A stretch of DNA of 64,000 bases from Litsea cubeba (taxonomy: Eukaryota > Streptophyta > Magnoliopsida > Laurales > Lauraceae). The position numbers and the translations under genes were made by a program. Below the pieces are notes generated by a model. It had not been told where the DNA came from and did not search any database. It saw only the letters and a list, made by a program, of their open reading frames with translations. Positions 1 to 13,302 of this stretch are shown in pieces. Each line of letters starts with the position of its first letter. Within the stretch, counting starts at the first letter, position 1. The stretch is from NCBI GenBank assembly GCA_012931725.1, contig CM022944.1, positions 115,814,771-115,878,770 on the forward strand. The letters are read 5' to 3'.

Positions 1-59
1 GCATTTATGGCAACGTGGGCTGATCATGACTTCCCAGTCGAATCATGAGACCCACACCA

Positions 60-345
60 CGATATCTCCCAAAGATACATCCCAAACTCTATAAATAGAG
101 GCTCAAACCACCATTAAAGGTACGCACAATTTCATTCACAGAGCCGTTACTCTGTCTCTCTTCTCCCCCTCCTTCCATTGTTCCAGTTCCCACACTGACT
201 TTGGCATCGGAGAGCCTTGCGCCGCCCAGGCCAGGGTCCTTTGATCGTTTGTTCATCTCTTTCAGGCTTTCGGACGGTATCCAGTCATTCCCAGTCACCA
301 TCTTCTCGGATAAGTCCTCTAAGGCTCCTCCTTTTATTGTGGGTC
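60..345 (+). repeat. LTR-like remnant (Ty3/gypsy type, truncated)
   Basis: A TATA-box-like TATAAATAGAGG near 89-100 is followed by a pyrimidine-rich stretch (145-180) and then CTGACTTTGGCATCGGAG at 196-213. In many plant Ty3/gypsy LTRs this order marks the promoter, the R region and the start of U5. No TG/CA ends, primer-binding site or internal region can be fixed, so this would be a truncated or decayed LTR. The identification rests on motif order only and is an inference. Confidence 0.4.
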
Positions 346-965
346 ATTATTTTCTGCACCTACATCTGAAATCCACGATTTTAAAGCAACTCAAGAAAAT
401 GCACATGCTAACAAGAAATCAGAGCAACAAATCAAAACAAAAACAGAGAAAAGAAAGAAAGAGATTCACCATATACATAACTATAAGAGAGCTCGAATGA
501 TGCCGATGGCAACCACTGCTACTACGTTCAAGCCCCTGCAAACGATCCAACGCATCTGAAGACTGAAGGAATTGGGGAGAGTGCCGCCGACGGAGAAGGA
601 GAGCTCGTGGTATCTGTTGCAGAGCTGATGAGAAAAAAAGAAAAGAGAGAGAGCAGCAATGTTCTGCTGCTTAAATAGGCTCGAGCAGTCTCCGTTGCTG
701 TCAGTTTGCAGGCTCATCGAAGGGTGTGGGCGTGATCGAGACAAAGGGAAAATCTCCAAATCCAACAAATTGAAAAGGGGAGGAGTTTTTTTCTGCAGCA
801 CCACCTAAAGCCTTACTGTCTGTGCATGCAGATGATGCCCAAACTCAGATGACCCAACTCAACCAAGAGACTTGAGGAGGGAGCAGCAGCAGCAACAGCA
901 AGAGACCACGAGACTCTGGAGCTTACCGCATCACTTCTTCTGTGTACTTTGGAACCAAATAACCA
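346..965. other. Spacer downstream of the NLR gene
   Basis: No convincing coding sequence. The stretch has purine-rich runs (430-470, 630-655) and a CAG/AGC-rich run at 885-905. Open frames on both strands here are short and show no family motifs. It is the 3' flank of the minus-strand NLR gene, so it may contain that gene's 3' UTR. Confidence 0.5.
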
Positions 966-3740
966 TCAATGATATGCTACGTTAGGGACGTGTGATATCT
1001 TACTCCAATACTCGCCTCCTTCTTTACACTTTTCCGTTACCAAAGGACAATCATCAATGACCAGTGTATCCAGTGTGAGAGGAAAGACATCAGGAAGCAC
1101 CCTCAACTTAGGGCAATTCGAGATATCAATTTCACTAACATGGATGATATCACCTTCTAGGGCAGTCCATTCCTCCAGATCAGGCATAGACCAAAAGTTA
1201 AGCGTCTTCAATGATGGGAAACCTTTCACCATGCCATCGCCATAGACTTCACGCCCCACTTTCTCCAATCCATAAAGATCTACAAGAGATAGAGATTCAA
1301 GAGAAGGGAGCTGACCAAAAGGCGGGAGGAGACGGCATCTGCATTTGACCAAAGACAGAGAAACTAGTTTGGAGAAGCTTGAGTCCCCCAACCATGTTGG
1401 AAATCTGACACCACAGTAGCCACCAATCACTAGGCCTTCGAGGTTGGTATAAGGATGGAGGGCATTGAGTACCTCCTCCTCAATTCCTTCCTGTCGTGAA
1501 TCCACGTCATGGGATTCCCATTCCAACATCAAGCGGTTAATTTTTTGCTTATTTTTCAACTCAGCCTCTTTGGCCTCCTCCACACTGATCACATTCTCAA
1601 GCTCTGAAATGTGAAGCAATCCTCGTAGGTGTATCATGTCCCGCAGCTCGTTGACCCTGTATCCAATCTCTCTTCCCACCTCGAAGTGCTTCAACTTTCG
1701 GAGACTTTTTAATCCCCCAAACGGGATAGAAGCAGAGCATCCCTCCAAAATTATCTTTCTTAGGTTGACTAGGTTTCTAAAGTCACTGGGTACCTGTAAA
1801 CGGTCAGAGCAATATGCGAGTCCCAAGATTTGTAGATTGTAGAGTCTGGTCATTGATTTCGGTAACCTTTCAATCATAGTCCGAGACAAGTCAAGATACC
1901 GCAGCTGTATCAAATTTCCGATTGATTCTGGCAATTCAGTTATGTGATGTCCACTCAAATCCAAAATGCGTATATGCCTTAGATTTACGAACAAATCAGG
2001 TGGGATGGTAAGGACAGGATCTTTGGGGTCACATCTCATTAGGCCTCCTTGTATTTTAAGTGTGCGCAGACTTTTTAAGCAATAGAGATACTCGAAATTG
2101 AATGATCCCACACTAGACCTGGACAATGGAAATGATGCGTGGCATACCTTTTCAGCATTTTTATGAGACTTCCAGTCTCCTCCGATTTCCAAAATCTCAT
2201 CTTCTGAAACAGACCGTGCAAGATCATGAATGAGGTCGTGCATTCCGTACATTGAATGTTCGAAATAAAGTAAAGACCTTGAAACCAAATCAGCGAGATA
2301 TTCCTCGCCTATGTCTTCCATGTCCTTACTTCCTTTAGACTGAAGAAAACCTAGTGACATCCACAACAAAACTAATTGCTCGCCAAACATGCAATCGGAA
2401 CCTTTAGGAAATACGGAACAAAACTCAAAACACCGCTTCAAATGTGCTGGCAAGTGATGATAACTTAATCTTAAAGCGGGCAAAATAGTCATTTCCTTCT
2501 TCTGGCAAATCCCATATCTCGCTTTGTAAGATTGATTTCCAGTCGACAACATCTACGTTAGAGCGTAACAGACCTCCGAGCGTCTTCACTGCCAAAGGCA
2601 ACCCTTTGCACTTGTTTACAATTTCCTTGCCTCTCTTCACCAAGTCCGGATGTGCATCTGAATTCCCTTGTACAAATGCTCGTCTTTCGAACAAAGACCA
2701 GCAATCATCATCGGACAGACCCCGTAGGAAATGATGTGGGAACTGTTCCCATCACTGAGGAAACTCTTTGGCTTCTCGTTGTTACTAGAATTCTGCTTCC
2801 TCTTGCCCCAACCATCAATGGAGCTCGCAGGGCATCCCAATCATTGCAGTTTTCATGCCAAACATCGTCCAACACAAGCAAGAACTTCTTCTCTTGCAGA
2901 GCGCTCTGAATACTAACTTGAATTGCATCCAATTCCAAGTTGGTAAGAGGAGAAGCACTCTCAGGAAGAACCTTCACTGCAATGGCTTTTGTGAGCCTCA
3001 TTAAATCAAAGTCTTCAGACACATAAACCCAGGCTTTTACCTCAAAATGTTTCACCACGCGTTCATCATTGTAGGCCAGTTGAGCAAGCGTCGTCTTCCC
3101 AAGTCCTCCCATACCACAAATGGGAATGACCTGGATACCCGAGTTGGCGACCGAAGAGGAGTCGTCCGATGTCAACAAACCAACCACCTTCTCTCTGTCA
3201 GTTTTTCTTCCGAATAAAATCGACCCATCTATGATGGAGCCAGTCGGAGGCCTCTTTCCAGGTACGAGCCTTTCAGACTTAAGTATCACTTTGAGGTGGA
3301 GGTGATTGCTTCTGCTTTCAATCTCTTCTAATCTCTCTCTCATCTCCTTCATTCGAGGACCCAAGTTAAGATTGGAAACAAAACAAGAGAATAAGTCGGA
3401 TACCTGATCACGCTTCCTCTTTCTTGTTTGCATTGGTTCTTCTAGTTTGGATCGAAGGACTACGTATTCGACTTCATCGAGTATGTCCTCGGCGTCGTAG
3501 GCGGCATCCTTAAGTTCTCTCAGCCACAGGCTAATTAATTTGTCTTTGATTTGTCTGTCTTCTGCGTCGTTGAGAAGGGCTTGGATTCTCGAGAAGGCTG
3601 ATTTGAGCTTCTCGGCCTCTCCTCCAACACCGAAGAGAAAGCCTAGGCTTTTGAGGAAAGGAGGGGCCAATTTATCGAAAATACTTTGGAAGAGGGAGCT
3701 TAAACCTGCATCTACCACCTTTAGAAATTGCAGAATCCAT
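966..3740 (-). pseudogene. CC-NB-ARC-LRR disease-resistance gene (RGA-like), three 1-nt frameshifts
   Basis: An intracellular immune receptor of the coiled-coil NLR class. Reading from ATG at 3740: an Rx-type coiled coil with an EDVID-like motif (YDAEDILDE), then the P-loop GMGGLGKTTLAQ, the RNBS-A block, kinase-2 LLVLDDVW (the final W is typical of non-TIR NLRs), RNBS-B GSRILVTTR, GLPLAV, RNBS-D (HLKRCFEFCSVFPKG), an intact MHD motif (GMHDLIHDLA) and about a dozen leucine-rich repeats. It ends in the CKEGG...W.KISHVP tail usual for RGA-type genes. No stop codon lies inside the domains, but the frame changes near 3720 (just after MDSAISK), at 2738-2740 (an extra base in GGG) and near 2487. 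The 2,775-nt span minus three bases is 924 codons including the stop, which fits a family of about 900-1,100 residues. It is either a young pseudogene or a gene with base-calling errors. No intron is needed. Confidence 0.9.
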
Positions 3741-3752
3741 GGTTCCAGTAGC

Positions 3753-3776
3753 TGAGATAGATAGATAGATAGATGG
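3753..3776. repeat. GATA microsatellite in the NLR 5' leader
   Basis: About five copies of GATA lie just upstream of the NLR start codon, in the likely 5' UTR. Confidence 0.7.
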
Positions 3777-3777
3777 G

Positions 3778-4347
3778 ATGAGATGAAATGAAAGAGGGAG
3801 AGGTGAGCAAGGATGAATATAAAAATGCAAGTCAATAATCACGTCTTCAGAACAGCAGGGGTCGCCATGAGGTTTCTCTTTCATCCTCCCCCTAATGTGT
3901 CGCCTCCTGTTTGGACCAAACAGGGAATCCCATTTCCCTCCTCTCCAATCGAATTTTTTCATCTCAATAAATTAGAAGGTGGTGGACTCTATTAGAAACG
4001 AAAACCTAGACTATTAGGATACTCAAGAGATCAATCAAAATTGAGATCAATCACAAAATTAAAAAATGAAATCACTGGTCGAAATTAATTGGGCTCTGGT
4101 TAAAATTGAAATCAATTAGAAATTCGTAAGAACATAGAAGAAACTGAATCTATCTATTCCTCCCATCACACACATGGCCCAAATTAATAAGATCCAAACC
4201 GTCATCCCATATCCTCTACTAGTCATAAAGGCACGGCGCACTACGTTTTGAGCATAACTAAATATGGAAAAAACCAAACCTACACCGCCCATAATTTAAC
4301 AAATTTAACCCAAATTTTCTATGTGGCCCATTGGATCAATCAGCTTC
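3778..4347. other. Spacer between the NLR gene and the CACTA element
   Basis: AT-rich DNA holding the NLR 5' flank (promoter side, minus strand) and the left flank of the CACTA insertion. No gene is seen. The last three bases, AAA at 4348-4350, are the left copy of the CACTA target-site duplication. Confidence 0.5.
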
Positions 4348-4350
4348 AAA

Positions 4351-4379
4351 CACTACAAGAAATTTCATTTTTACCGGCG
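4351..4379. repeat. CACTA left (3') terminal inverted repeat
   Basis: Starts CACTACAAGAAATTTCATTT and runs into ACCGGCG. It pairs with 42350-42378 at 24 of 29 positions. TSD AAA lies immediately outside. Confidence 0.9.
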
Positions 4380-5290
4380 CTCAAAAAAACGCCGGCAAAG
4401 GTCAATAAATCGCCGGGAAAGGGCTTTCCTGGCGATTTCTGTTGCGCCGGCAATTCGCCGGTAATAATACGCCACTAATGCATTTTATCGGCTAAATAAA
4501 GCAACGCCGGGAAAGGAATACACATTGCCGGCGTTATTTGTCGCCGGAAAAAGAATTCATTTCGCCGGAAAATAGGTCTATTTTTTCAATAATAAAACTT
4601 TTAAAAACTTTTCCCGGCGTTTTTTTCACCGGTAAAGGACTTCGCGCGTTATTTTTTGCCGGAAAAAAGTCAATAATAGAATTTTTAAAACTCTTACCGG
4701 CGTTTTTTCCCTAGGAAAGAATTTTTAAAACTTTTTAAAACTTTTAGCGGCGATTTTTTGCGCCAGCAAAAAATTACCGGCGTTATTTTTCGCCGGGAAA
4801 AGAATTTTTAAAACTTTTAGAGGTGATTTTTTACGCCGGAAAAAAATTACCGGCGTTATTTTTCACCGGGAAAATAATTTTTAAAACTTTTAGCAGTAAT
4901 TTTTTGCACCGGCAAATAATTACCGGTGTTATATTTCGCCGGGAAAATAATTTTTAAAACTTTTAGCGGCAATATTTTGCGCTGGCAAATAATTACCGGC
5001 GTTATTTTTCACCGGGAAAAGAATTTTTGAAAACTTTTACCGGCGTTTCCTTACACCGGCAAAAGATTCCCGGCAGTTTTTTTGCGCCGGGAAAAGGTAA
5101 ATTTTTCAATAATAAATTAAGAAAAAATGTTTCCCGGCGTTATTTTTCGCCGATAAAATGGTTAATTTCGCTGGGCAAAGTCCTCTATTTTTTTCAATTA
5201 TAAAATTTTAAGAACTTTTGCCGACGTTTTGAGGAGTCGGCAAAACATTAATATAATTTTTTAAAAATCTTTTGCCGGCAAAGCATTTAT
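4376..5290. repeat. CACTA left subterminal repeat array
   Basis: Dozens of short units built on GCCGGCAAA/GCCGGGAAAA occur in both orientations, often as pairs such as TACCGGCGTTATTTTTCGCC. Between about 4725 and 5035 the pairs form a higher-order tandem repeat of about 70 bp, each containing TTTTTAAAACTTTTA. In En/Spm, subterminal repeats are the binding sites of the TNPA protein; that role here is an inference from position and pattern. Confidence 0.85.
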
Positions 5291-8246
5291 ATTTAAAAAA
5301 ATATATATAATTTTTAATATTTTTCCTGTACTTGTCGAGGCCCTTGTGCGCACAATTTCAAACGCAACAAACATTGCTTTTTGGACATTTCTAATGTCAT
5401 TAGAATACCAAATAAAACATTAACTATTGCCATCTTTCCACAAATTTTACATTCTAATCTAATATTTTTTATGTAGGTAAGTTAACATGACTTGATATGA
5501 AGCCTTCCAATTGTTTGGACAATAAGCACCTTCCAATTGTGCTTTTTTCATTGCAGTCATCTAAATTTCAACTATGATTGCAGTAGCACTCAAGGATAGC
5601 CAAAAGTTCAAGATCACATACAAATAGAGCATTTCAAAAAAAGCACAAAAGATGATCCTAAATAACATATATGTCAGACACTCAGATCGACATGCTCCAA
5701 AATATAGGCGCACAGCAAATTAAAAAATCCAAGAAACACATGCCAAAATGTAGGATGAACAGAAAGTAACCCAATATGAAAAGAAACAAAAAGACATACC
5801 TGAAAAAAAAAAGATTGTAGGACATTTGCCAAACCATTCATCACCAAACAGAGAAAAGGAAATGAATTTATTAGTGCATTATATATAAGTATTACAATCC
5901 AACATAGATTAGAAAGATAGAATGGGTACAAAAAATGTAACATATTGTCCCATACATTTATCTATTTTCTTGAGATTAAGTCCTACAGAGATTACAAACA
6001 AGCAGTGATTAGTACATCTAAACCTGCAACTAAGTGAAAGCAAAAAAAGAGTGAAAGCATCATATTTTTAATATATAATTAGGAGGATATTAAGAATCTA
6101 AAATCATCTAAAGCGTTTGAACCATTTACCAAATTCCTTAATATGAGTGCGGTCCACATCCCTAACACTTATACGACCACCATGAGCATCCTTAATGATC
6201 TGCTTATGTGTCCTGCACCATAGGCACAAACATACATGAAACACTTGATCAAAAGAAAAAAATAAAAAAAACTAAAGAAAGATTTGCATATATAACATTT
6301 GCATATGTAAAATCCAATTTCCTATCCCAAGCATAAAAGGCAAACAACCCTAAAAGAAAGGTAATTGCAAGCAACGTCAATCAGGTCAATGGTGGTTGAA
6401 CACCGGCAAAAGTTCTCAAGGAAGACCTGGTCCCTCGGGCATATAGGTGCAGCAATTATAGATGACACATGCACTTGCTTTCTAAGGTCCAGTTACATTG
6501 GAGATTTGGGACGCCCTGAGAGGAACTGGATTAAGATCTTTGCACTATTGAGCAGGTCCAAATACTCTAAGATGGTTTCAAAAGATCTGAAGTAGCATCT
6601 TGAGGATTGTCTGATGCTGTTATTAAGATAAGGCTGCTGCTGTCCACAGTTGATATCTCTTTTACGGTTTTATCCATATTCCAAGAAAATGGAACGTTGA
6701 AGTGGATTTAGTTACAAAAGCTGGAGTTCTGAGATCTCATTTTGTTTCAGGCAGTTTTATGGGTTTGTTACTTTGGTTTTTGTGGTGACTTTATGGGTGT
6801 CTACTGTCATAGTAGACCAGCTTACAGTCTATCTCTTGAAGATAACTTCTTTGTTGCTTTTTCAAAAGCAAAAGAGAAAAAGCAATGCTAGCCATTCTTC
6901 TATATTCTAAAAGTTGCTCAAAACTCTACTAAATCATTCAAAAGTAAGACATGGATCGGACAATTAACTTCCAAATGGCATGGCTTCTTTATTGTTCTCT
7001 CAAGAGATCCACAAATAGGATGGACTATTGATTTGTATTCCATCACCACAAATCACCAGCAATGACTGCTTGCTAAGTGCCACCAAAATGTGAGTTGGAT
7101 CCTAATCAAATGTAAAAAAATTTAATGGTTAACAAACTAAAATGCTGTCACTAACTCATGGTCACGGGTGGAAAATGAGATTTATGTATGTATTTATTCT
7201 TTCCTTTGAGCTGGTTGAACAAATGATACTCAAAACAGTCATCATGTATGGGCATTCAAGGAAGTTCCTGTAACGAGGACAAGTGTTTGCTGTAAGGACA
7301 AGTGTTTGCTTACAGCAAAGAAGACCAGGCTAAAATACTTCCAGATGATTTCAAAAGGATTGGTCAGCCTCTTTGCTACCTGAAAGAAACAGACAGCATC
7401 ATTTACATTGTGAAAAGAAAAAAAAAACTTACTACTTAGCTTTGATCATTACTTTGATGACATTCAGATGAAAATATCAGAAGGATACTAGCAAGGGATA
7501 TCATATAATAGCAACAATAATTTCATAGGGATCTGAGAGAGTTATTAGCTACCATTAGATAATCTATATAGTTTATACCAAAGAGATTAAGCAGAGACAC
7601 AGTCCATTAAGATAATGGACTTTACAGTTGAAAAAAGTTATTGATAACTGCTACATTAGTATGTCAATTAAAAGGTTCTATTGTGAAAACCAGAAAGCTA
7701 GAACACACCCTCCTTAAAACGAAACTGATTCACATTAGATCAATTTTCAGCAAATAAACATGTAAGGCTTCAGAGTTTTCTTTTTTTCCAAATCAGTAGA
7801 TGAGTTTCCGGAGTTACCATGAGATTTTCTTTTTTCCAATCCCTTTTTTCTGCATATATAACATATGCAATATGCCAAACAGTCTATGTGTGTTCAGGAG
7901 AACAAATCTGTAAATGAATGCCCAGGAGAACAAAATGAATGCACAGATCAGATTTGTAAAAGGTCTAGTTTGATCTTTGGAGTAAAAAAACATGACTTGC
8001 TTGAGACGCTAACTATGAATGGCTCTTTCCTTCCTTATCTTTTCCTTTCAATTTTTCCATGTTCACCATTGTCAAATTTGTATTGGGATCAACAATGCAC
8101 CCATTAGTCTTGTCCTCTACTTTGAACCAATCACAATAAAATAAATAAATAAATGATGGTATCATTTAAGTTAGAATAAAAACCAATGTTTAATGTAGAA
8201 AAAAAGAATTATGGAACACATCAGCGGGTTTGACTTGGATGCTTCA

Positions 8247-8455
8247 TATAAGATTAATGCAAGGTGGGCAGAATATAGACAGACAAGAGGAGTGCTCTGT
8301 GATTGTTGGGTGCCACTTTCATTAAAGGTCATTTCCTTAATAAGGTGACAGCTCCATTATAGGATAAATGCAGGGTGGACAACGTATGGCCTTACAAGCT
8401 AGTGCGATTGATATGTAGAAGTGTTGTGCCACTTTGATTAAAGGGCATTTGTATT
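8247..8455. repeat. Diverged direct duplication, about 110-bp units
   Basis: Two related blocks read in the same order: CATATAAGATTAATGCAAGGTGG, then a TG-rich stretch, then GTGCCACTTTCATTAAAGG; and TTATAGGATAAATGCAGGGTGG with GTGCCACTTTGATTAAAGG. Similarity was judged by eye. Confidence 0.5.
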
Positions 8456-10440
8456 GGTTATCATCTATTTATTTAAGTGATGCAAGGTGATAGGACTTAA
8501 TATAAACCATACCTCTTTTTTCTTGTCCCTTTTCCTCTTCACCTCACGAAATGGATCTGTGTAAATATAGACAGAACACATGAGCTACATGAAAAGCTCA
8601 GTAGCAAAACAAAGCAATACAGAGTAAGTTTCAATGTATACACACCTTCATGTGAAACACTGTAGCACAAACAAGGTAAGAAAACTATGACATTTCATAG
8701 AAAGCATCAAATAGCTTTCAATTGTTATCCAAATCTAATGTTAGAATTACATAGACCAAATACAGAATATGTTCTAGTTTAGGAGGAAGAAATTAAAATA
8801 CCATCTGCAGTCTCTAGATTGAAGTAGATTTCCCATGTACATAGTGAGTCTAGTTCAGATATTACAATTAGAAAAGGAAGTGATGATTTTTCAATGCTTT
8901 TTTATCACTGTTGATTGCGTAATCATATATTGACCCCAAACCTTGTAGTCTTTTCCTACTAATGGATCTTTTGCTTGTTGTCTTCCTAATTATGGATCCC
9001 TTGCTTTCTGTATTTCTTGTTGATGTAGCGCTCATGGTGATCTTTAGAATAGTGTTTTTGTTATTGTGGGTTTTTTTTTTCCTGCTTCCTTCGTTTTGTT
9101 GTTCTTACAGAGTCTTTAGGATTGATAATTAACACAGAATCTCTAGGACAGTAATTCCTTATAAGACATACTTCCCATTGCGAATTGCGATTCTTGTATT
9201 ATCTGATTGATCTACTGCACTACTGCAATCTTGTCCCACATGAGAAAAGACCACCACTGTAGGCTCACATAATTCCCTGATTTCATCATATGTACGAACC
9301 ATCTGTGTCTTCTGTCCAACCCAAACAATCAAGTTTGAGGAGTTCCGCTCTGGAAAAAAAACTTGGCCCAAGCTGCCTCTCTATCATCCTTGGGTGCGGT
9401 GGTTCTACTTTGAATCCTTTTCTCCAACTGGCTGAAAAAGAAAAATAAGAAAGAAATTTGTTTCTTGATACCATCTGTAAGTACTCCAAGCCTAGATGCA
9501 CATAAACTTTTTTTTCCCGGAAATTCATTTCACCAATGAAGCATGAATGACACAGGAAGTGTTAATAATCTCTCTTCAAAAGGGAAAAGGAAAAAAAAGA
9601 ATGAATGTGGACTTGCCATTCATTTTTAAGTCATTTACCTGACACTTTTGTCATGTTTCTTGAACTTACTTTTTATCTGTTGAATCGCTTCTTAAACTGT
9701 CTGCGATTACTGTCTTCTTTTACTTCATTTACCGTTTAGAACATATCCTGACATAAATGAATCTTGATAGGTGTATTCCATTTAAGTACAGAGATTCTGA
9801 TGAGATTAGTGATTCTAAACCTGAGAAGATGATTGAGGTTCTTATGATCAATTCACAAAGTGGTCCAGGACTTCTGTTCCCCAAGGTGTGACATTGTGTA
9901 ATCATCCTTAATATTTTTTCTCATCTACTCATTTTATTTGGTTTAAGCAAGCACTATACAAGGTGAGATTGTATGTATGCATATTTGTACCGATAAAAAA
10001 AAATGTATGCATATTTGCACGCTGCATACCAGGAGTTGTCGTTATTGGGACTGCAAATTTCTAGCAAGGCACTACTTGCATCCCATATGCTAGACAATTT
10101 TGCTGAAAAGTTTTCATACTTTGCGAGACTAGTTGCAGATCGATTTTGCATACATTGGGTTAATCTTGTATGATTGTTACCTTGGGTATGGAAGTGATTA
10201 TTTTCCTTGCTGTCTTGAATTTCTTTCCCTTGCACAGACGAGGTAACTGCTTTTTAATTTGAGTTTGTTTTTCTAGCTCTAATCCGACCCACCCCATGCT
10301 GTGAGGAGCTATGACATTTGATGAGAGTCATGACACTATAGTGTGTTCTGAAGAATAGTAAAAAAAGGTTGCCTAGGTGGAGGTTTTTCTGAAATATATG
10401 TTCTTTAATTCTTTTTATCTAAGATCTTAAAACTATAAGA

Positions 10441-10825
10441 AAGTATTTGTGAAAAACCTAATGTTTAGACTGGGAACTCTAAATATTCCAAAATCAAACA
10501 CCTCAACATTGCTTCTGTCAACTTGTATGACATCATTAACTTCGTAATTGTTGGCTGAAATAAACTGGAAAGCTCTAGTCATTTCTTAATCTAATTCAGT
10601 ATACTTTTTAGATTTTCAGTTTTTGCTCAAGTTATATTCTTTAAATTTTATTTTCTACCCTGATTCCATTAAAGTAAGACCTCAAAGTTATCAGAAAAAT
10701 CTATGTTTAGACTGGCAACTCTAAAACTACTAAAATCAAACATCTCTACTTCGTACCCATAGACTTGTATGATGTGATTAACTTTGTAACTACTGGCTGA
10801 AATTGGCTGGAAAGCTCTAAGCTAT
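10441..10825. repeat. Diverged direct duplication, about 150-bp units offset by about 240 bp
   Basis: The segments at about 10441-10585 and 10680-10825 share GTTTAGACTGG.AACTCTAAA, AAATCAAACA.CTC, ACTTGTATGA, ATTAACTT.GTAA and CTGGAAAGCTCTA in the same order. This is an old tandem duplication inside the CACTA element. Its function is unknown. Confidence 0.6.
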
Positions 10826-11194
10826 TTGATATAAAAACCTCCCAACTTAGAACCATGAGGCTAGTTATGGTGATGGGTGTGTTGGCCAGTGGCCACCACT
10901 GTTCTACTGTTTCAGTCATTCATGCTTCCCTATTGAAGTTCTTCATGTTCTTAATTAAAATGTTGAAAATGTAATGCCATTCAATCTCAAGGAAGGTCAA
11001 GGCAATATAATTTCCACTTTTAAAGCCAATGCTATCTTCAGCCTGGAAAACAAAAACGAAAAGAAAAGAAAAGAAAAATGATTTGCAACAGGATCAGTTA
11101 AGACAATGAAATATAACAAAAACATTTTTGCTCCTTTTATAAGAGCAACATCATAGTTAGGATAAAAAAGATTGTATCAAGTAAAAATCCCTGC

Positions 11195-11440
11195 ACTCAC
11201 CGTGCACCACCTGCACACACCCTGCACGTACTCACCATTCACCACATGCACTCACCCTGAACTCACCCTGCACCACCTGCACCCACCCTGCACTCACCTG
11301 CACCACCTGCACACACCCTGCACACACCCTGCACTCACCCTGCACACACCCTGCACTCACCACTCACCCTGCACCACCTGCACCCACCCTGCACCCACCT
11401 GCACACACCCTGCACCAGCTGCACTCACCCCTGCACCACC
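11195..11440. repeat. CTGCAC/CACCCTGCAC minisatellite
   Basis: Irregular tandem units of CACCCTGCACTCAC and CACCTGCACACA cover about 245 bp. The 122-codon open frame across it is a by-product of the repeat. A short relative, CTGCACACACCCTGCATCAC, recurs near 17030-17050. Confidence 0.8.
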
Positions 11441-13302
11441 TTCAGACACCATACACCAAAAAAGGGATATCTACACTGTGAGTATGATAGATCTAGTATT
11501 CTTCAATAGGCTAGACTACAAAATGCATTTTTACTACTGAAAAATTTGTGGCCATTCATCCACCTCATGCTCGTGGCCTATGGCATGCTAATCTGACCCT
11601 ATACAATTGTTAGCCCCACATTGATGGAGAATAGATCGGAGCTTCTCTGATCATACAAATTTTGCCACCCAGTTTGAGAGAACGGCCAGGAGTGAAATGC
11701 CATAGATGAAAGTGGACAGTTAAGATCATCTTGAACAGCATGATTTTTGGGTGGCATCTGGATTTGTGTGCATGTATGCGGACTTGCCATGTGTATGGTG
11801 GAAGTTGCTTCATTTTGACATGTAGGCAATGCATTCAGTTGCCTGGTCACCTTCATTTAGCATATAACAGATTGCATCCAAGCTATTGCTAAAAGCCTAT
11901 AGCAACTTTTAATTTTCTGTGGATATTATGTAGGGAGATACCATGGAAATCGTCATTGTTAATGCCGGGGACATTCGGCGTGAGTATACAGATCTCAGGA
12001 AAGATTAATCGCTTGATTGCTGCTGTGCGAAGGCTGAATCCAGAACCAACACATGAGAAGTGGTGGTGTAGTGTCATCCGGTGGATCTTTTGGTATTTCC
12101 AAGAACATCATGTACTGATTTTTAGTTACTTTAGGGAATGATGGCAAACAATTTCTCTGTTTTTTTTTAATATATATTTCTTTTCTATTTCTATGAGAAT
12201 GTTGGCGTGAGCGCCTATTTGACATATTTGTGTTATTGTATGAACAATATACATTCAGATGCCTTGCCTTTTAAGGGATTTAGTGTGTCTTGAAGCACAC
12301 TTTGTTTAATTGTTAAGGGAAGGCCATATATAGTTAGGTTCATGCCTTCTGTGTAACGCCCCAAAATCCGGGCGCCTCGAATCTCGGGGCGCTACGAGAA
12401 AGTACCTAAGAGATGCGGAAAATCCAATAATATAATCAAGTGTGAATCTCATATGAGCAGGTAAATGGACAAGGCCCTAAAATTTTGTTTCACTTTAAAA
12501 GATTACAAGGTACTTTCCATAATTAAACTAACTATTCAGTCCTAGGCCAACACGGCCAGCTACAAGAAAAGGAAAGAATAGAGATCTATATGATAGACGC
12601 CTCACGATGCACCAAATGCATCATTCTCTGAACCCTGCGGCAACGGATCAGTCGCCAAACAAACCACCAATCAAGAAAGCGGAAGAGAAGATACCTGAAA
12701 ACACCAAGGATTGGGTCAGGCTCGATGAGCCAGGCAAATAGGCATGTTTAGATGGCAATACATTATATCATTAGATAGGGAAGAAGACCATACCTGATCC
12801 CAGCTGTACCTGCATGATTAGTATCTCGATAATAATATAAAATATCAGAGTGCAACATAAAACAGTGTAGAGTGTAGTGCATGAACGATAATCGAGATAT
12901 TGATATAACAGATGTTTGATACAACATAACAAGTAGATAAGAGAAGCCATCATCATCAAAACATCAGATAAACCACACAAGCACATCAGAGTCACCAGTA
13001 GCAGAAGTAAACAGAGGGAGTAACATTACCATAGTCGTAACCATCGCATCCAGATCCAACCGTATTAACGACGGCAGTTAAAGACGATAAACAATGATAT
13101 CCATAATATATAATATTCATACATCCAATATACATACATAGAAGCACACAAAGGTACGTCCACAGTTGAAGTACAAAGGACGTGGGGGGTCAGGGCCAGC
13201 CCATCGTCATCGTCCCAACAACTGTCGATAGACACCAACCATGGGGGTCATAGCCACCCACAGCTGCCGTCACGTCGAATAGGAGCGTACAAGAATCCAT
13301 CA

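Larger units (their letters stand above)
5291..12346. other. CACTA internal DNA, 3' side, no gene recognised
   Basis: About 7 kb of AT-rich sequence between the left subterminal repeats and the solo LTR. Open frames are short (up to 122 codons, and that one lies in a minisatellite) and carry no motifs I recognise. Diverged internal duplications lie at about 8247-8455 and 10441-10825, and a CTGCAC-rich minisatellite at 11195-11440. Large CACTA elements often carry captured host DNA, but I cannot identify a source gene. Confidence 0.5.

Noticed and set aside
4376..5290. Regularly spaced GCCGG repeats considered as a CRISPR-like array
   Set aside because: Units are in both orientations, unequal, without unique spacers, and sit at a CACTA end with a matching array at the other end.
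6365..6595. 76-codon plus-strand open frame considered as a captured gene fragment
   Set aside because: No recognisable domain and no splice or promoter context; kept only as unexplained CACTA internal DNA.
11172..11540. 122-codon open frame rich in His, Pro, Cys and Thr
   Set aside because: It is the translation of a CTGCAC-type minisatellite and has no protein-family motif.
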